Source of the DNA: Paraspadella gotoi
Lineage: Eukaryota > Chaetognatha
DNA length: 64,000 bases
Reading direction: 5' to 3'
NCBI GenBank assembly: GCA_051294375.1
Contig: CM119268.1
Location: 10,512,613-10,576,612, forward strand
Below the pieces are notes generated by a model, which saw nothing but the letters and a program-made list of their open reading frames with translations, was not told the DNA's origin and searched no databases. Positions 40,751 through 52,820 of this stretch are shown piece after piece (within the stretch, counting starts at the first letter, position 1; each line of letters starts with the position of its first letter). Made by a program: the position numbers and the translations under genes.

Positions 40751-41085
40751 AGAGAGAGGCGCCTGAAGAGGAAAGAGAAGGGAGAAAAGTTAAGGGGGCA
40801 GACGCTTAAATTTGACAAGGGTGAAAGGCGAGGGGGAATTGAAATAGGGAGACGGGGAGAGTAAAGTTAAAAAAAGAAAACTCGAAGGATTAGAGAAAAT
40901 AGAGGAAAGAGGAAAGAAAGAGGAAAACGAGGGACGAAAAACCAGGGAAAGAGAAAAAAACATCGAGGAAAAAACGAATAAAATGAATAAGATATATACG
41001 GTATTTCTAATGAACGATAAATAAATAAATTATGAAACGAGAAAAGGTAACATCAAGGTTGTACTCAATTCAAAGAGATCTGACT

Positions 41086-41610
41086 TCAAATAAGTAAAAT
41101 TGGGCGACAGAGATTGGCGCCGCCGGTAGGAAGGCCCGATGACGTGGACGACGATCTCAAAGAAAATATCAAGTTAACGGTGTAGCACAACGTAAACACC
41201 ACATTGCAATTGTAGCCAGGCAAGCCGAAAAGATCAAAGGAGTCTAAATGACAATGACAATATTATTAATATTTTTTTTTTTAATCAGAATTGACCCCTA
41301 CCCGGGTTCTCGTATCGCATATTGGGGCAAAAAATGATACAAACCGACCGACTGTCCCAAAATAATGTTTTTTAAAAGCAAAAATTAAGCACGAAACAAA
41401 TATTAGAACCTCCCCATTCGATCTTATAAGGATTCCATTTAGTAAATTCAATTAGAAGATTGGTATCAATAAGTTAGTCACGTCAAGAAAGTATTCTAAA
41501 GCGAAAAAAAATAATGTCAAACCCACGGCGGACTTTTTCGAAAGGAATGAGATTGACGCTCCCAATGGTTTCCATGGTAACGCCGGTCGTCGGCTTCCAT
41601 CTTTATTCAT
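41086..41610 (-). CDS. Possible two-exon small protein, unrecognised
   Basis: Tentative. Exon 41610-41523 (ATG AAT AAA...) has donor GTTTGA, and exon 41243-41086 is preceded by CATTTAG. The phases agree (1) and give 81 residues ending CRPILLI. The second exon has a hydrophobic stretch (NVVFTLCYTVNLIFSL). No family is recognised. A false open frame is quite possible, and the exon could belong to a longer gene. Confidence 0.25.
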
Positions 41611-41896
41611 AATGTTCTCTTTGATCGTAACTTCCGATATCGAGTTCGTGCTCTTAAGACATTACTCCTTGTTTTGTTTTTTTTTACGAATACAAACCGA
41701 AACAATAAATTGCGTCTAATGTGTCTACTGTCTATACTCTAGAGGGTTTTCTAGTAAATTTATCAACATAAGGGCACCGTGCTTTTTGATTTTCGCCGTA
41801 CATGAATTCAATAGTAAAGTATTTATAATAAAAGGTTGCTTAGAATATAATGGTTTGTTAGTTTTACAATTTGTTAAATTTGTAAAGCTCAGGTTT

Positions 41897-43981
41897 TCAC
41901 CTGTTTGCGTTGGTTTCGTTCTTCGGGTTGATCGTCGTCGTCTTTGTCGTCGTCGTCGCCTTTGTCGCCGTCTTTATAGTCGTCGTCGCCGTCGTTTTTC
42001 CCGGCATCTTCTTGACCTTTGACCTCCGGCTGGGCGTGTCTGGCGTCGTGGCATTTTCGGCGTGACCTTTTACGACGGCGACCTTGGCGGCGTTCTCTTT
42101 GATGCCAGCGCCGTCTCCTTTGGGGCGAGTTACGGCGTTTCCTTTGTCGTCATCGGCGTTATCGTCGGCATCGATAACGTCTTTTTTGACGTCGCCCGTG
42201 ACGTTATTTTTACCTTTTTTTCTTACATTTTTCGGTTTTTTACGACGTTTTCCCGGGCGAGGTCGCTTTCCACGTGTTGAGGAAGAAAGCGTCGTCGTTG
42301 GCGTCGTCGTCGTCGTCGTCGTCACTTCCGGTTCGTCAACGTCTTCCTCGTCAAAGTCGTCGACTAATTCTGCGATTGGAATCTTTTTAGACGCTTCGTT
42401 TATCAAACGCGATCCGGATTTTTTCTTCGTCCCTGAAAAAAAGTATTTACTATTAGAATTATTTCAAGTGTCCAATTAAAACAAATAATTCATGCTATTG
42501 TAGTACCTATTTTGACTTATTAACGCATTCACTAACCGAGATAAATTGACAAATGCGACTCCCCACGGGCAAACGCATCTCAGACTCAGGTAGCGATGGC
42601 GGCAAAAGCGGAAGCAACAAAAACCGAGACTAAAAAATACGAGAAAAATAAAATTTGACGCGAGAGGCGGAACCGGCGCAAGAATTGGCTCCTCGCCGAA
42701 AAAAAAACAATTAAACGGACGCGGATTCCGCTGTGGGTGACCGGATTACCGGCCGTCCTCTGACCGAGAAAAGGATTTTTCAATCGCGATTAGGGATTTT
42801 TTTTTTTTGCTCGTCGAGTACGTAGTTTTCATTTGAGGAGCATTATATCAAAAATTTCACGTTTGTTTACAAAAATCTGTTCTAACAGTTTTAAAAAATT
42901 AACTGGATTAAAAAATAAATATGGATAAAACCTCAAGCTTGTCAAAATTAATTGAGAAAAAATAAATCCTTGAGCAATAAATTTATGATGTAAAAGCTAT
43001 TAATAGTATTAATAGTAATATAGTAAAAGTATTATGAAACGAAACGAAATCATCCTTCCCCATTTCTTTGAAACGCTCTCAAGTCACCAAGCGTCACCCG
43101 GGAAACGCCCGGGGACTTTCCGTCAAAGAGGAAAAAAAACACGCCAGGAATGACGCCGCCGAGACCTCGATATTTTATTGGCGGAATAAAAACGCGGAGA
43201 TACTTTGCGTTTAGCTCGCGGGAATTTGAGAGCGAGGATCGAGAATCTGACAGGAAAATCGAAGGGCGACGTCAAAAATCCCAACCGTCGCGGCGACGCG
43301 CGCCAAATTTGGAGATTTTCAAATTGGACGCGAATCAAAATTCCTTGTTGCGCCGTTTGTGTGTATCAAACGTTTTCATAGATTCGTGTTATAATTTTTT
43401 TTTTTTTTTTGCAAAAAGCGATGCAGGGCGAAAGCAAAGGGATGAAAATAATTCCGAAGAAAAATTAAATTATTCGAGTAACATCATTTTAACAACATAA
43501 GCAAAATTATTAAAAGAATTCCATGCATGATACTATAAAATAACGAGAAAAGCACCCCCCCCCCAAAAAAAAAATGGTTACCTTTGACTCGAGCTTTTCC
43601 GTTGGCATCGACGTTTCTCGATCTCTGTCCGATTTCCTCCTTTAGGATTCTCCGATCCTTCGCATCAATTTCTATCTCCTGCCTGCCACGCCCACTCTTT
43701 ACCTTTCCTCCCCTCTCTTCTTCTTCTTTTTCTTCTTCTTTTTCTTCTTCTTCTTCTGATTCCTCCCTTTCCTCGTCTTCTTCATCGTCCTCCCCTTTCT
43801 CCCTCTCTCCCCGTTCCCCGCTACCCTCCCCGGATCCGTCGTCGAAATAATCGTCGTCGTTGACGTAGTCGTCGTCGTCGTCGTCGTCGTCAATGAAGAT
43901 TACATCATTTATCGACTCTAGCGCCACGACGCGAACGACGGCGAAGACGATAATCAAAAATATCGAAGTCCGCATTATCAA
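41897..43981 (-). CDS. Putative secreted low-complexity protein: acidic, then basic, then Thr-rich
   Basis: Two exons, 43981-43582 and 42432-41897, join in phase 1 and encode 311 residues. The N-terminus is a signal peptide (MRTSIFLIIVFAVVRVVALE). Then come a poly-Asp region (residues about 27-50), a Gly/Ser/Glu patch, a long Glu/Lys run, and after the splice a basic segment (KRPRPGKRRKKPKNVRKKGK) and Thr-rich repeats (KTTTTKTTTI). There are very few hydrophobic residues and no Cys-rich or enzymatic domain. Such polyampholytes occur among extracellular matrix, mineral-binding and mucin-like proteins; this is inference. The stop lies inside an AACAGGTGAAAA that could also act as a splice donor, so a further exon cannot be excluded. 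Confidence 0.6.
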
Positions 43982-44079
43982 TTTTCAATCTATTTCTTTT
44001 TTTTTTTATACGACAATGTTTATTATTTATTTTTAAAAAAAAATTATTATCGTCCGCAACTAGAATTCGTTGTACACAT

Positions 44080-44337
44080 TCAATTTTCGTTTTTTATGGC
44101 GTCTGACCAATTTAGGGAAACAAGATGAAAACGAAGATTTAAAACTTCGTGGCCGACGTCTTCACAGAAAAGGTCGTCGTCTTTTTCGTCGTCGTCGTCG
44201 TCGTCGCACCCGGCGCGGTTTTTCGCCTTCGTAGACGCGTTCGTCTTTTGCGCGCGAGAATTTTGCGCGCGAGAATCCATGTAGACTTTCTTCGACGTGG
44301 GGGGGGGGCGACTCATGTCTAAAAGATTAATTCCCAA
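44080..44337 (-). CDS. Possible small acidic protein or terminal exon, unrecognised
   Basis: An open frame of 85 codons with a poly-Asp tract (CDDDDDDEKDDD). It starts at an ATG, but a CTTTTAG acceptor-like site just inside (ending 44319) would also make it a 3'-terminal exon starting at ACATGAG. There is no homology that I recognise. Confidence 0.25.
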   Translation of the reverse strand: MGINLLDMSRPPPTSKKVYMDSRAQNSRAQKTNASTKAKNRAGCDDDDDDEKDDDLFCEDVGHEVLNLRFHLVSLNWSDAIKNEN

Positions 44338-47092
44338 TTTCTTTTTTTCTTTTTCTATTTCGTGGTTTAACGTCGAAGAATATCTTCTGACGCTAAATAA
44401 GCAATGCTAACAGATGTTAGAATCGTTAGATGTTACTGGCCTCAAACAATTGGTAATTCGTTAAATAGAGGGGCTTCCTCCATCTAAGCAATAAGACTCC
44501 AAGCAGGTTTCTTCTCTTCAACTTAACGAAGGATAATGTACGATTTCTTTGAGAGAGATATGTATATAAACGGATGTTTAAAAAAAAAACTAATGAATTA
44601 AAAATCGCCAAAAAAAGGAATCACTGAAATCAAATGTCAGGGGAAAACCTCAAATTCGGTTTATAGGGTAAGGTCGAGTAAGGTCAAGTTTTAATTAAGA
44701 CTATTGAATTCTCACGTTTGTGGTTGTGGTCAAATTTGTGGAACTTTTGTATGCAGTAAATAGATAATAAATAAGAATAATAAAAGCGAATAGTTGAAAA
44801 AACAAACAAAAAAAGAGATTACAAAAAAAGGGGAGAAAAAAACCCATGCGGACATTGGACAGGCGTCCATTATTCAATCCAAGTGACCCCCTGTAATGCC
44901 TGTATATCTGAACCGTTTGTTTCACGTGGGACGGAATGGCAATAAGAGTAAGCGGAAAACGGGTGATCTTGGTAGGAAGTTAAAAAACATATTAGAATTA
45001 CAATAGTCTACAGTATATAGATCGAATATACTAGATCGAATCCCTTGTAATTTATCTAAGTTTTAGCTTTAAGATTGAGACAAAAATTTGTCGTTGTTGT
45101 TGTCACCAAATGGAACAACAAAGGTTTTTATTTAGAATAAAAATTGGGCATGTTTTGACTCTCTTTGATTCGAGTCTTCATCAGCTTTGAATGTGTGGAG
45201 TGAGGACATGTGATGGTGAGGTCAGGGAAAGAGAGAGAGTGAGTAAATTTGAAATTGGTGAGAGAGAGAGAGAGAGAGAGAGAGATGAGATCTGTGACAG
45301 AGACGAGATCGGAGAGAGAGAGAGAGGGAATTAAATAAATTTGGTAATGTACAACAATGAATAGGAAAAACTTAACAACTAAGCTAAGTTTTAAAAATAT
45401 ATCTGGAATAAAGTTTTCTATTTATTACTCAACTCTCTATTCTTGTCGAATACCACGTGGAAAGTCGGTAAACTATACGCAATTTGAACGCATTTATCAT
45501 AAATTTTCCCTAATTATTCCCAGAAATATATTAATCCCACGTCACCGGTTTTGAACGGTTGCTTTTTAATTACGGTATCACTGCGGTGAAAGGCGACAAT
45601 TTTTTTTTATTATCTCCTTAATTCTGCTCACGCAACTTATTTGTGAGAGAGTTCGAAAAGAAAACTGAGCAATAAAAATGATATAAAGATTAAAGAAGAG
45701 AAAATATTTAAAATGTAATTCAAAGAAAATAAATTGAAAAAAATGGGAATAAAATTAAAGAATGTCATGAGTTTATAATGAAAAAAGAAAGAATAGAAGC
45801 TATCGGAAATATTAAAATTACTTTCCAAGTAGATTGACGAAATAGTGATTGAGAATGTAGTAAAAAAATGTAGTGAAAAGTTAGTTTGAATTTAGAAAAA
45901 AAATAACAAAATCAGCATTTCTATAGAATTTATATAGCATTTTTATAGCTGAAATTATAAGCATTATATTATTATATTATTATATATTATATTATTGAAT
46001 AATAGATGAAGGGTAGAGAAATTTCGTATCCTTATTATTATTCCGATAATCTTATCTCGATATAATGAGAGGTACAGTAATACTTAATATATAATGATAT
46101 AATGAGAGGTGCAGTACTACTTAAGAATTTTTAGAGAATTAAGGACAGAACTGGTCTAACTGGAGTGACTTCAATTTTTTAACGAGAAAACTGAAACCGG
46201 TTTAATATTTAAAAAAAAAATTCAAATCTTTTTTATTTAAATTTCTTTTAGCAATTTAAATTTAAACTACTGATTTATTAAACTAAAATGCACAAACAAA
46301 ATAAAATAATATTTCAAATTCTTATTTGCGTGGGTGACTTTTGTTTTCACCTTCAAACTAAATTTTGTCCGCAGGTTTCTGTCAACATTTAGTTTTTAAT
46401 TTTGAAGATTCTTTCGTTAATTAGCGTAGAAACATCGCTTCTGGAGTTAAAACCATCTTCCAACTTGTTTGCTCCGTCGTTATTTCGAGTGTAAACCTTG
46501 CCTAATCCTATTATCCAGAAGTCTCTCTCTCTCTCTCTCTCCCTCTCTCTCTCTTTGCAGGTCATATCAGGTCGTATTCCCTAGAAGTGGGTTAGTTTTG
46601 AGAAGCCTTTATACTTATAGTGATTCTTTTCAGTTCATCTGATGTACAATAGTATTAGGTTGAATCTTTGAATTTAAATCTTCTCTTTCTGTCTCGCTTT
46701 ATGCATAGTACATGTTTATGATGTATTCACAACTGTCTTCTAGAATAATCTGAATATAACGATTCATAAAGCATTAGTTCATTTAAAAATACCAAATCAT
46801 TTATCGGGTTTCCAGCTAAATTCGTGGTTCACTTCGTACACATATTGGTACATCTTTGTTGAATTTTTTGGTTTTCAATGTTTATCCTCCGCGAGAGCTC
46901 CGTTTGCCTTGAATGGGTGAGTACACTGAAAAAAGGAAGAAGAGTCCAGCCGAAGTGAGACTAAATCTAAATCTAAATCTCAAAATCTCCGTCCACCGCA
47001 AATTTAAATTCTCGTCCGCCGGTGATCGAAGACCGCAATCGTCTTTATCGGCCATAAAAACCCGCGAAGCTCTTCCCTCGCGATTCGCGACT

Positions 47093-47143
<51 letters not shown>

Positions 47144-48639
47144 CTTGATTTTCTTTTTTATTTCTTTTTTTTTCTTTTTCTTTATTCTTTCCCCGAGACT
47201 TTGATGCTCGGATTACTCGAAGTCAGATCGATAAATTGATTTTCACCTTTTCCGTCATCGTCTCCTTTTCCTCTATTTTTTTGGGCCACCAAATATATTG
47301 AGCTTCCATAACAATTATGGTCAACGCGGCTTCTCGAAATTCCTACGTCCTCACAAAATGACCCCGAGCCCTGGAAAAAGAAAAGAAAAATCTTGTCGAA
47401 ATTTCCGAGACCGCAAACGCCGCCAAATTACCACCAACATTTTTACCATTTTTTACCATCATTTTCTCCGACATTTACCACCGACACACCTTTTCCTGAA
47501 AATCGATCCCCCCGACAAACTCAAAGCCTCTTTTTTTTTTTATTGTTTTTTTTTTCAATGACTCGTTTTTCGTTAATGCTCTCTCTCTTTCTCTCTCTTT
47601 TTTTTTGTGTCTCTCTCATGCAAATTCGATTTTTATTTTTTTTAATTTTCGGTTCGAAATTTTCATCGGTTTGCTTTTAATTTTCACCGCCGTCCATCTT
47701 CATTGGCTCGATTTTTAAATTCAATTTGCTCCATAAGAGTTCGTGTACCGAGCGAGATCCGCGAGGCGGATTTATACGCGCCGGGATTTTTTTTTTTTTT
47801 TTTTTTTTTGGTACTCATAGTCGTCAAAATCGATCACTTTTTTAACATACGCTTCCGGAAATTTGGGCGAAAAAAACCAATAAACGTCTTCTGATGTAAC
47901 TCTCAAATACTTGCATTTTGTTTTTTTAGTTTTTTTTTTTTTTTGCGTTTCGGAATCTCTCCAACTCAAGAGTCCCCGTTACAACCAAGTCTATTGTGCG
48001 CTCTCCCAAATATGCAGAATACGAACTTATAAATATTCTTCGCTCTCTCTCAGTAGCTCTCCACTCGATTCTTCTTTATTTTGATTTTCTTTAATTTTTC
48101 TTTTTTTTTAGCCAAGGAGTATTTGTCTTCACACGATTCGATCCTCTGTCAGAAAAAAGCGAAAATAAAAAAAAATCATCTCAAGCAGTGGACGATTATT
48201 ATTTTTTTGTCTGGAGATTTGGGACGGCGGTCAGTAGTGGAGCTCTCAGGAACAAAAATTTTATTTCAACAAACAAGGATATTTAGATGTGACATAGTAT
48301 GATTATCGAGTATGAATAATATTTTGTTCAGATTGTTTTGGGGACCAATACCATAAAATAAATTATATTTTTAGTAATATCCTTTTAAAATAGTAAATTT
48401 TTAAATAAATTTTTTTGAAATTTTATTATAGATTCTTTTTTTTTATAAAAAATTAGACCAAAAGTATAAAATATTCTGATCTTTTCAGTGTCAAAAAATA
48501 AAAAAAGTTAAAATTCTTTACTTTTTTATGTTTTGGAGTAAAAACTATTATATGATGAAAGGTTTAACTAATTTTTTTAGCTTTAATATAAAAATATTAT
48601 TAAACATATTTTACAAAAGTTCTTAGCTTTAAAAAAAAA
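44338..48639. other. Gene-poor AT-rich region
   Basis: No defensible exons. It contains (GA)n at about 45259-45285, (CT)n at about 46524-46553, (GA)n at about 47097-47141, a short tandem duplication at about 46010-46120 (ATGAGAGGTACAGTAATACTTA-like) and several long T runs near 47790 and 47930. The + frame at 46913 has a codon-like start but runs into the GA tract and is probably spurious. Confidence 0.45.
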
Positions 48640-50900
48640 TTATTTTGAACTCTTCTCCATTAAACTCGCCTTTGATAATGTTATATGTCGGGTTTGACAG
48701 GTCCGCCTGTAGGCTTTAATCTCCTGAGCCCAAGGCGCTCGCATCGCCTTGAGGGGTTTGGCCTTTTTTTGGTTGAATCGGAGGAGGAGCAGGAGCTGGA
48801 GATGGAGTTGAAAGAGGAGGAGAGGAGTAGTATCGTTTTTTATTTCTTTCCGTTCTGCCCTTCTGGCTAGCTTGGCGCAGGCTTTAGATCGGTTAATTCT
48901 GGCCCTCTTTTCGCCTTCACTGGATTCGTTCCAGTTTCTCCAGCCCATTTGATGAATCATTTTGTTTATTACTATCAGTTCATCTCGCGTTGAAGTACTG
49001 AGCAACTTATGCATCTCGCTGATGTTGACCTTCCTTTGAAGCTATTTGCAATTTCTGCCAAGCTTTAATTCTAAGTACATCTCGTCTATTTTCGATGAAG
49101 GCTTCCTTTGAGCTTCTCTTTGCCCAGTCTTTGATAAGCTTGCTTTAGTTGGCTTTGGTTTCTTTCTGTCTTTCTCTTTCTCTGGTCAACGACGACGGGG
49201 TAGTACAATTTTTTCTTATTAACAGTGAAAGTATCATCATCAGTGGAATCAATATCTAAATCTTCATTTTACAAAAACAACATCCCGTCTTTTTCCGAAT
49301 TTCGAGAATCTCTTCCCTCTTTTATCATCGTCGCGCCAACCTCGGCCGCCTTTATAGTTTTTCCAGGTTCCCTTTGAGTTGGGGCCTTTCTCGAAGCAGG
49401 CTTTGTTTCTCCACGCTGGCGGTCGTCGTAGTGGCGGTCGTCTTGGCGGCGGTCGTCGAAACGGCGGTCGCTGTAGCGGCGGTCATCGCGGTCATTGTAG
49501 CGGCGGTCATCGCGGCGTCGTTCGCCGTGGTCATCCTTGAAACGAGTCGGTTTTTCGATTTGGCGCCGCATTTCCCTGATAGATTCGTTTACGTTATTTA
49601 ATTCTTGGAGCATGGTTCCTTGATAAAAGGCTGTGGCGCTAGCTGTTGGGTCCTGGTCGGTGAGGCCCTTGGTGACAAGGGCACTGACCAATTTCTCTTT
49701 ATCCTCTCCAGAAACCGTGTTGACTGTTTTCCTTATCCTTTCGGTTTCGGCGCCGCTTGTCAGTAACCTTTTAACCTGTATTCGATCTCTCGTCCAAGGT
49801 CGAGATATTGTTGACGTTCTAACAAATAAGTCCATTCCAGAGTTTTGGTCGTTATTCCATGATATAAGGTTCCAAGGCTTTCACGAGGAGCTGCGCGGCA
49901 TAATCTGGAATAGACGCTTTATCTTTCTCACGAACATTTTCATATTTTTCGAGCGCTTCATTTACGAGGGCGACTCCGTATCTGGAGTGGATCGACGGGT
50001 CGACGGAGAGCGTTGCCAACTTATCTGCTTCAGCTATCGACAAGGAGGCTTCAAAAATTGCGCGTAGTCCAGCCAGCGGCTGTTGTTGATTTCAATTGTA
50101 AATCTCGTCGCTTCCTTGTCTTGGGCAAGGATGGCTCGGAGCTGCTCGTCAATCTTGTTGGGCGACGCGTGGAATTTCTGTAGGCTTGATAAAAGTTTCG
50201 GAGATATTGCTCCGGGGTTTCATCTTTTCCTCTTTTTTCCAATTTGATTGGGCGTTCACTGGAGGTATAGCTTGGCGGCTCACTGGCGCCGCCTTCCGAT
50301 CTGACGTCGTCGTGAGGTCTGACTTGAAATTGCGTTGAATAGGCATCTCAACGTGTTGATGGGTACCGGGAAGCGTGGGGTAGATCGACGACGCCGGTGG
50401 AGGCGCTTTGGCCTGTGACGCCTCTTCGATGTTGATACCCAGTCTGACGAGGATGGCGTCCAGTTTTGGAGCCACCTCCACCATGTTTTTGTCCATGGAA
50501 TTTATTTTTAGTCCATGGCGTGAAGTTCTTTGGTGATCGAATCTATTTTATTTTGATTCTTTATATTTGCTTCGTTGACGATTTGCATGATCTGTTTTGC
50601 GATGACTCCTTCTTTTGTGGTGAGTCTGCAGTGCTTTGCCAATTCGGGCGGCATCTCGAACGTACGGATTAAGTCGTCGTCTTCCACACTGCTACCGTCA
50701 TCGTCGTGGAACAACTTTGGCGTTGTTTTGTTTGGATCCCGCCATTTCCGTCCAATTCCTTTTGGCGCTGGGATTGCCGGTGGAGGTTTTCCGGCGGAGG
50801 TGGAAGCTGGGGCATAGGATCCATTTGGGGTGGCGTGGTCGTTGTTGGCTTTTCGGAGGAGTGGTGAGTCTTGCCAGAAGTCCTGTCACCACATTTAAGG
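48640..50900 (-). pseudogene. Decayed LTR-retrotransposon Gag-like region
   Basis: Several overlapping minus-strand frames (50714-50508, 50496-50149, 50242-50051, 50043-49852, 49835-49269, 49014-48640) read as one hydrophilic protein broken by stops and frameshifts. Features: a Gag/capsid-like helical part (TPEQYLRNFYQAYRN in one frame), a long helical matrix-like part, and an Arg/Asp-rich RNA-binding-like tail (RRDDRRYNDRDDRRYSDRR). No protease, reverse transcriptase or integrase was seen. Introns in a domesticated gene could also explain the breaks, but the junctions lack clear splice sites. Annotated as a relic only. Confidence 0.5.
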
Positions 50901-51235
50901 AAAAACTCATGGGTTTTTGGTGAATACTAAAACGAGATTTTATTCTGAGAATAAAATAGTGACGGTGACACGCGCAGGAGTCCAGATCAATTCTACTGAA
51001 ACTAAGGAAGCTAGGTCTATTTATATCTAGAGAAGAGGATCAGAGGCAAGGGGTATTTTTACAAATCCATTGTTTCTGCAAGCTGATTGGTCGATTCCGA
51101 TTCCGCCTCAACCAATCATGATTCCAATTCTGTGGGATTCAAACGTGCCTTTGATCCGGTTTGCTTTTGGTTGGCTTGATTCTCCTGCGATGATAATTTT
51201 AAAAGGATACTACTATAAAGAATATTCTATTTATT
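50873..51235 (-). mobile_element. Candidate 5' LTR and primer-binding site of the Gag relic
   Basis: Upstream of the Gag frames (higher coordinates, minus strand) lies TATAAATA (51025-51018), an AATAAAA-containing hairpin near 50935-50955, and a TGG-initiated stretch (50891-50873) that could be a tRNA primer-binding site. The segment 51076-51199 is repeated in LOXL intron 3 (13797-13925 and copy 1). The canonical TG...CA ends were not found, so borders are approximate. Confidence 0.35.
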
Positions 51236-52459
51236 ATACTGTTATGAAAATTGTTTTTAAAAAAGGCTCAATTATTTTTTATTTTTTATACAAAGGCAGT
51301 AAAAAAAACATTGTTCAATCGCTCAATCTTTTTATCACTCCACCCTAGCGGTCAGTCCGTTCGTCGGTATGCTTGGCTAGCGGATAGTAAAACTATGAAT
51401 CGATGTAATATATCATACAAATTAATAGTAATTATTGATAAACAATTAAAAAATTATATATTACAGGACGTAATATTTTTTAATTTAACGTTCATTTGAT
51501 CTCGCTAATCCGTACGTTCTTTAAATTTTTTTTAAATTCTTTCCTTTGCAAAAAAATTGTCTTGTTTTTTTTTTTAGCTCCATTTTTATTACCGTCGGAT
51601 TTTTGCTGCCATATTATTTTAATTCATCCATCCGAAGCATTTTTAGTTGAAGACTCTTGGTTTTGATTGCTTGTACGTTTTCACTGGTTCGTTTTTCGAG
51701 GCAGAATTATGATTATTTTTATTATACGTTACAGCTACCAAAAAGCCGCTTCATCAAATCTCTTTTTAAATACCAGGATGTCCTTACAAAACTATTTGTT
51801 TTCTTTATTTTATCGAATTATTCCCGGAGTTGTTTTTTATGTAAGAGACATTCCTTCATCTTTTACTTTTTTTAACATTTTATTTTCAGATACCAAATTT
51901 TAAGTCATTTAAAAACAACAAAAATAGTATACATTTACAACTTTTCTTCTATTGCATGGAAGAGAACACCAAATGGAGTTACTAGACTCTTCAGAATTTA
52001 GGTCAGTTGTTGAAATATTCACAAATCTCCAATAAATGATTTTCGTTAAGTAATAATAAGAAAAAAAAAAGAAGAAAATATCCCGAGTGCTTAACAAACT
52101 TTTTCAAATTAATGTAGAACGTAATGACCCAGTGAGTAATCCGTAAAGCACCGAGTAGGCCAGCAATTCAATTAGGTTTTCATGAGGAGCCAAAATTCAA
52201 GAACGTCACTTTCAAAACGAAAGAAAAATGAGGGGAAAATTAGGAAAAAAAAGTGGGAAAGAAGATTAGAAAAAAAAAGTTTTTTAACAATAAAACAGAA
52301 CTCCGAAGCTCAAGAGAGAAATTAGAAAAAGCATAAGTAGGAGAATGAGAACAAAAAAAAAAAAAAACATGGAAGGAACTTCGTTTTCTCGTTTTATGCG
52401 AAAACAAAAACGATGAAACCGTAAAAAACTGTAAGAATCCCCACGTGCAGTTTTAGCGG

Positions 52460-52502
<43 letters not shown>

Positions 52503-52578
52503 AAAACTTTTCGCTTTTCATTTTTGTTGTTTTTTCTCTAAAACTTTTTACATTTTTTTCCCTTTTTTATGCTCGTCA
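51236..52578. other. AT-rich stretch between retroelement relic and aminopeptidase gene
   Basis: No exon was recognised, although the missing first exon of the aminopeptidase gene should lie here or further upstream. A (GA)n tract is at about 52466-52499. Confidence 0.4.
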
Positions 52579-52810
52579 TTCCTTTCACTTCCTTCTTTTC
52601 CTTCCTCTTTTCTTCCTTCCTTTCCTTCCTTTCCTTCCTTTCCTTCCTTTCCTTCCTTTCCTTCCTTTCCTTCCTTTCCTTTCCTTCCTTCCTTTCCTTT
52701 CCTTCCTTTCCTTCCTTCCTTTCCTTCCTTCCTTCCTTCCTTCCTTAATTCCTTTCCTTCCCTCCCTTCCTTCCTTTCCTTCCTTCCTCCCTTCCCTTCC
52801 CTCTCCACCT
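52579..52810. repeat. (TTCC)n microsatellite abutting a splice acceptor
   Basis: About 230 bp of TTCC/TTTCC repeats end a few bases before the AACCCAG acceptor of the first recognised aminopeptidase exon, so the microsatellite forms the polypyrimidine tract. Confidence 0.85.
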
Positions 52811-52820
52811 CCCAACCCAG

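Noticed and set aside
39406-40818. 470-codon minus-strand frame rich in Ser, Leu and Pro
   Set aside because: It is generated by the purine minisatellite: the composition and periodicity follow the repeat, all frames stay open, and there is no domain or splice support.
46913-47239. 108-codon + frame starting MGEYTEKRKK
   Set aside because: It passes through a GA tract, has no splice or family support, and is flanked by T-rich sequence; insufficient evidence for a gene.
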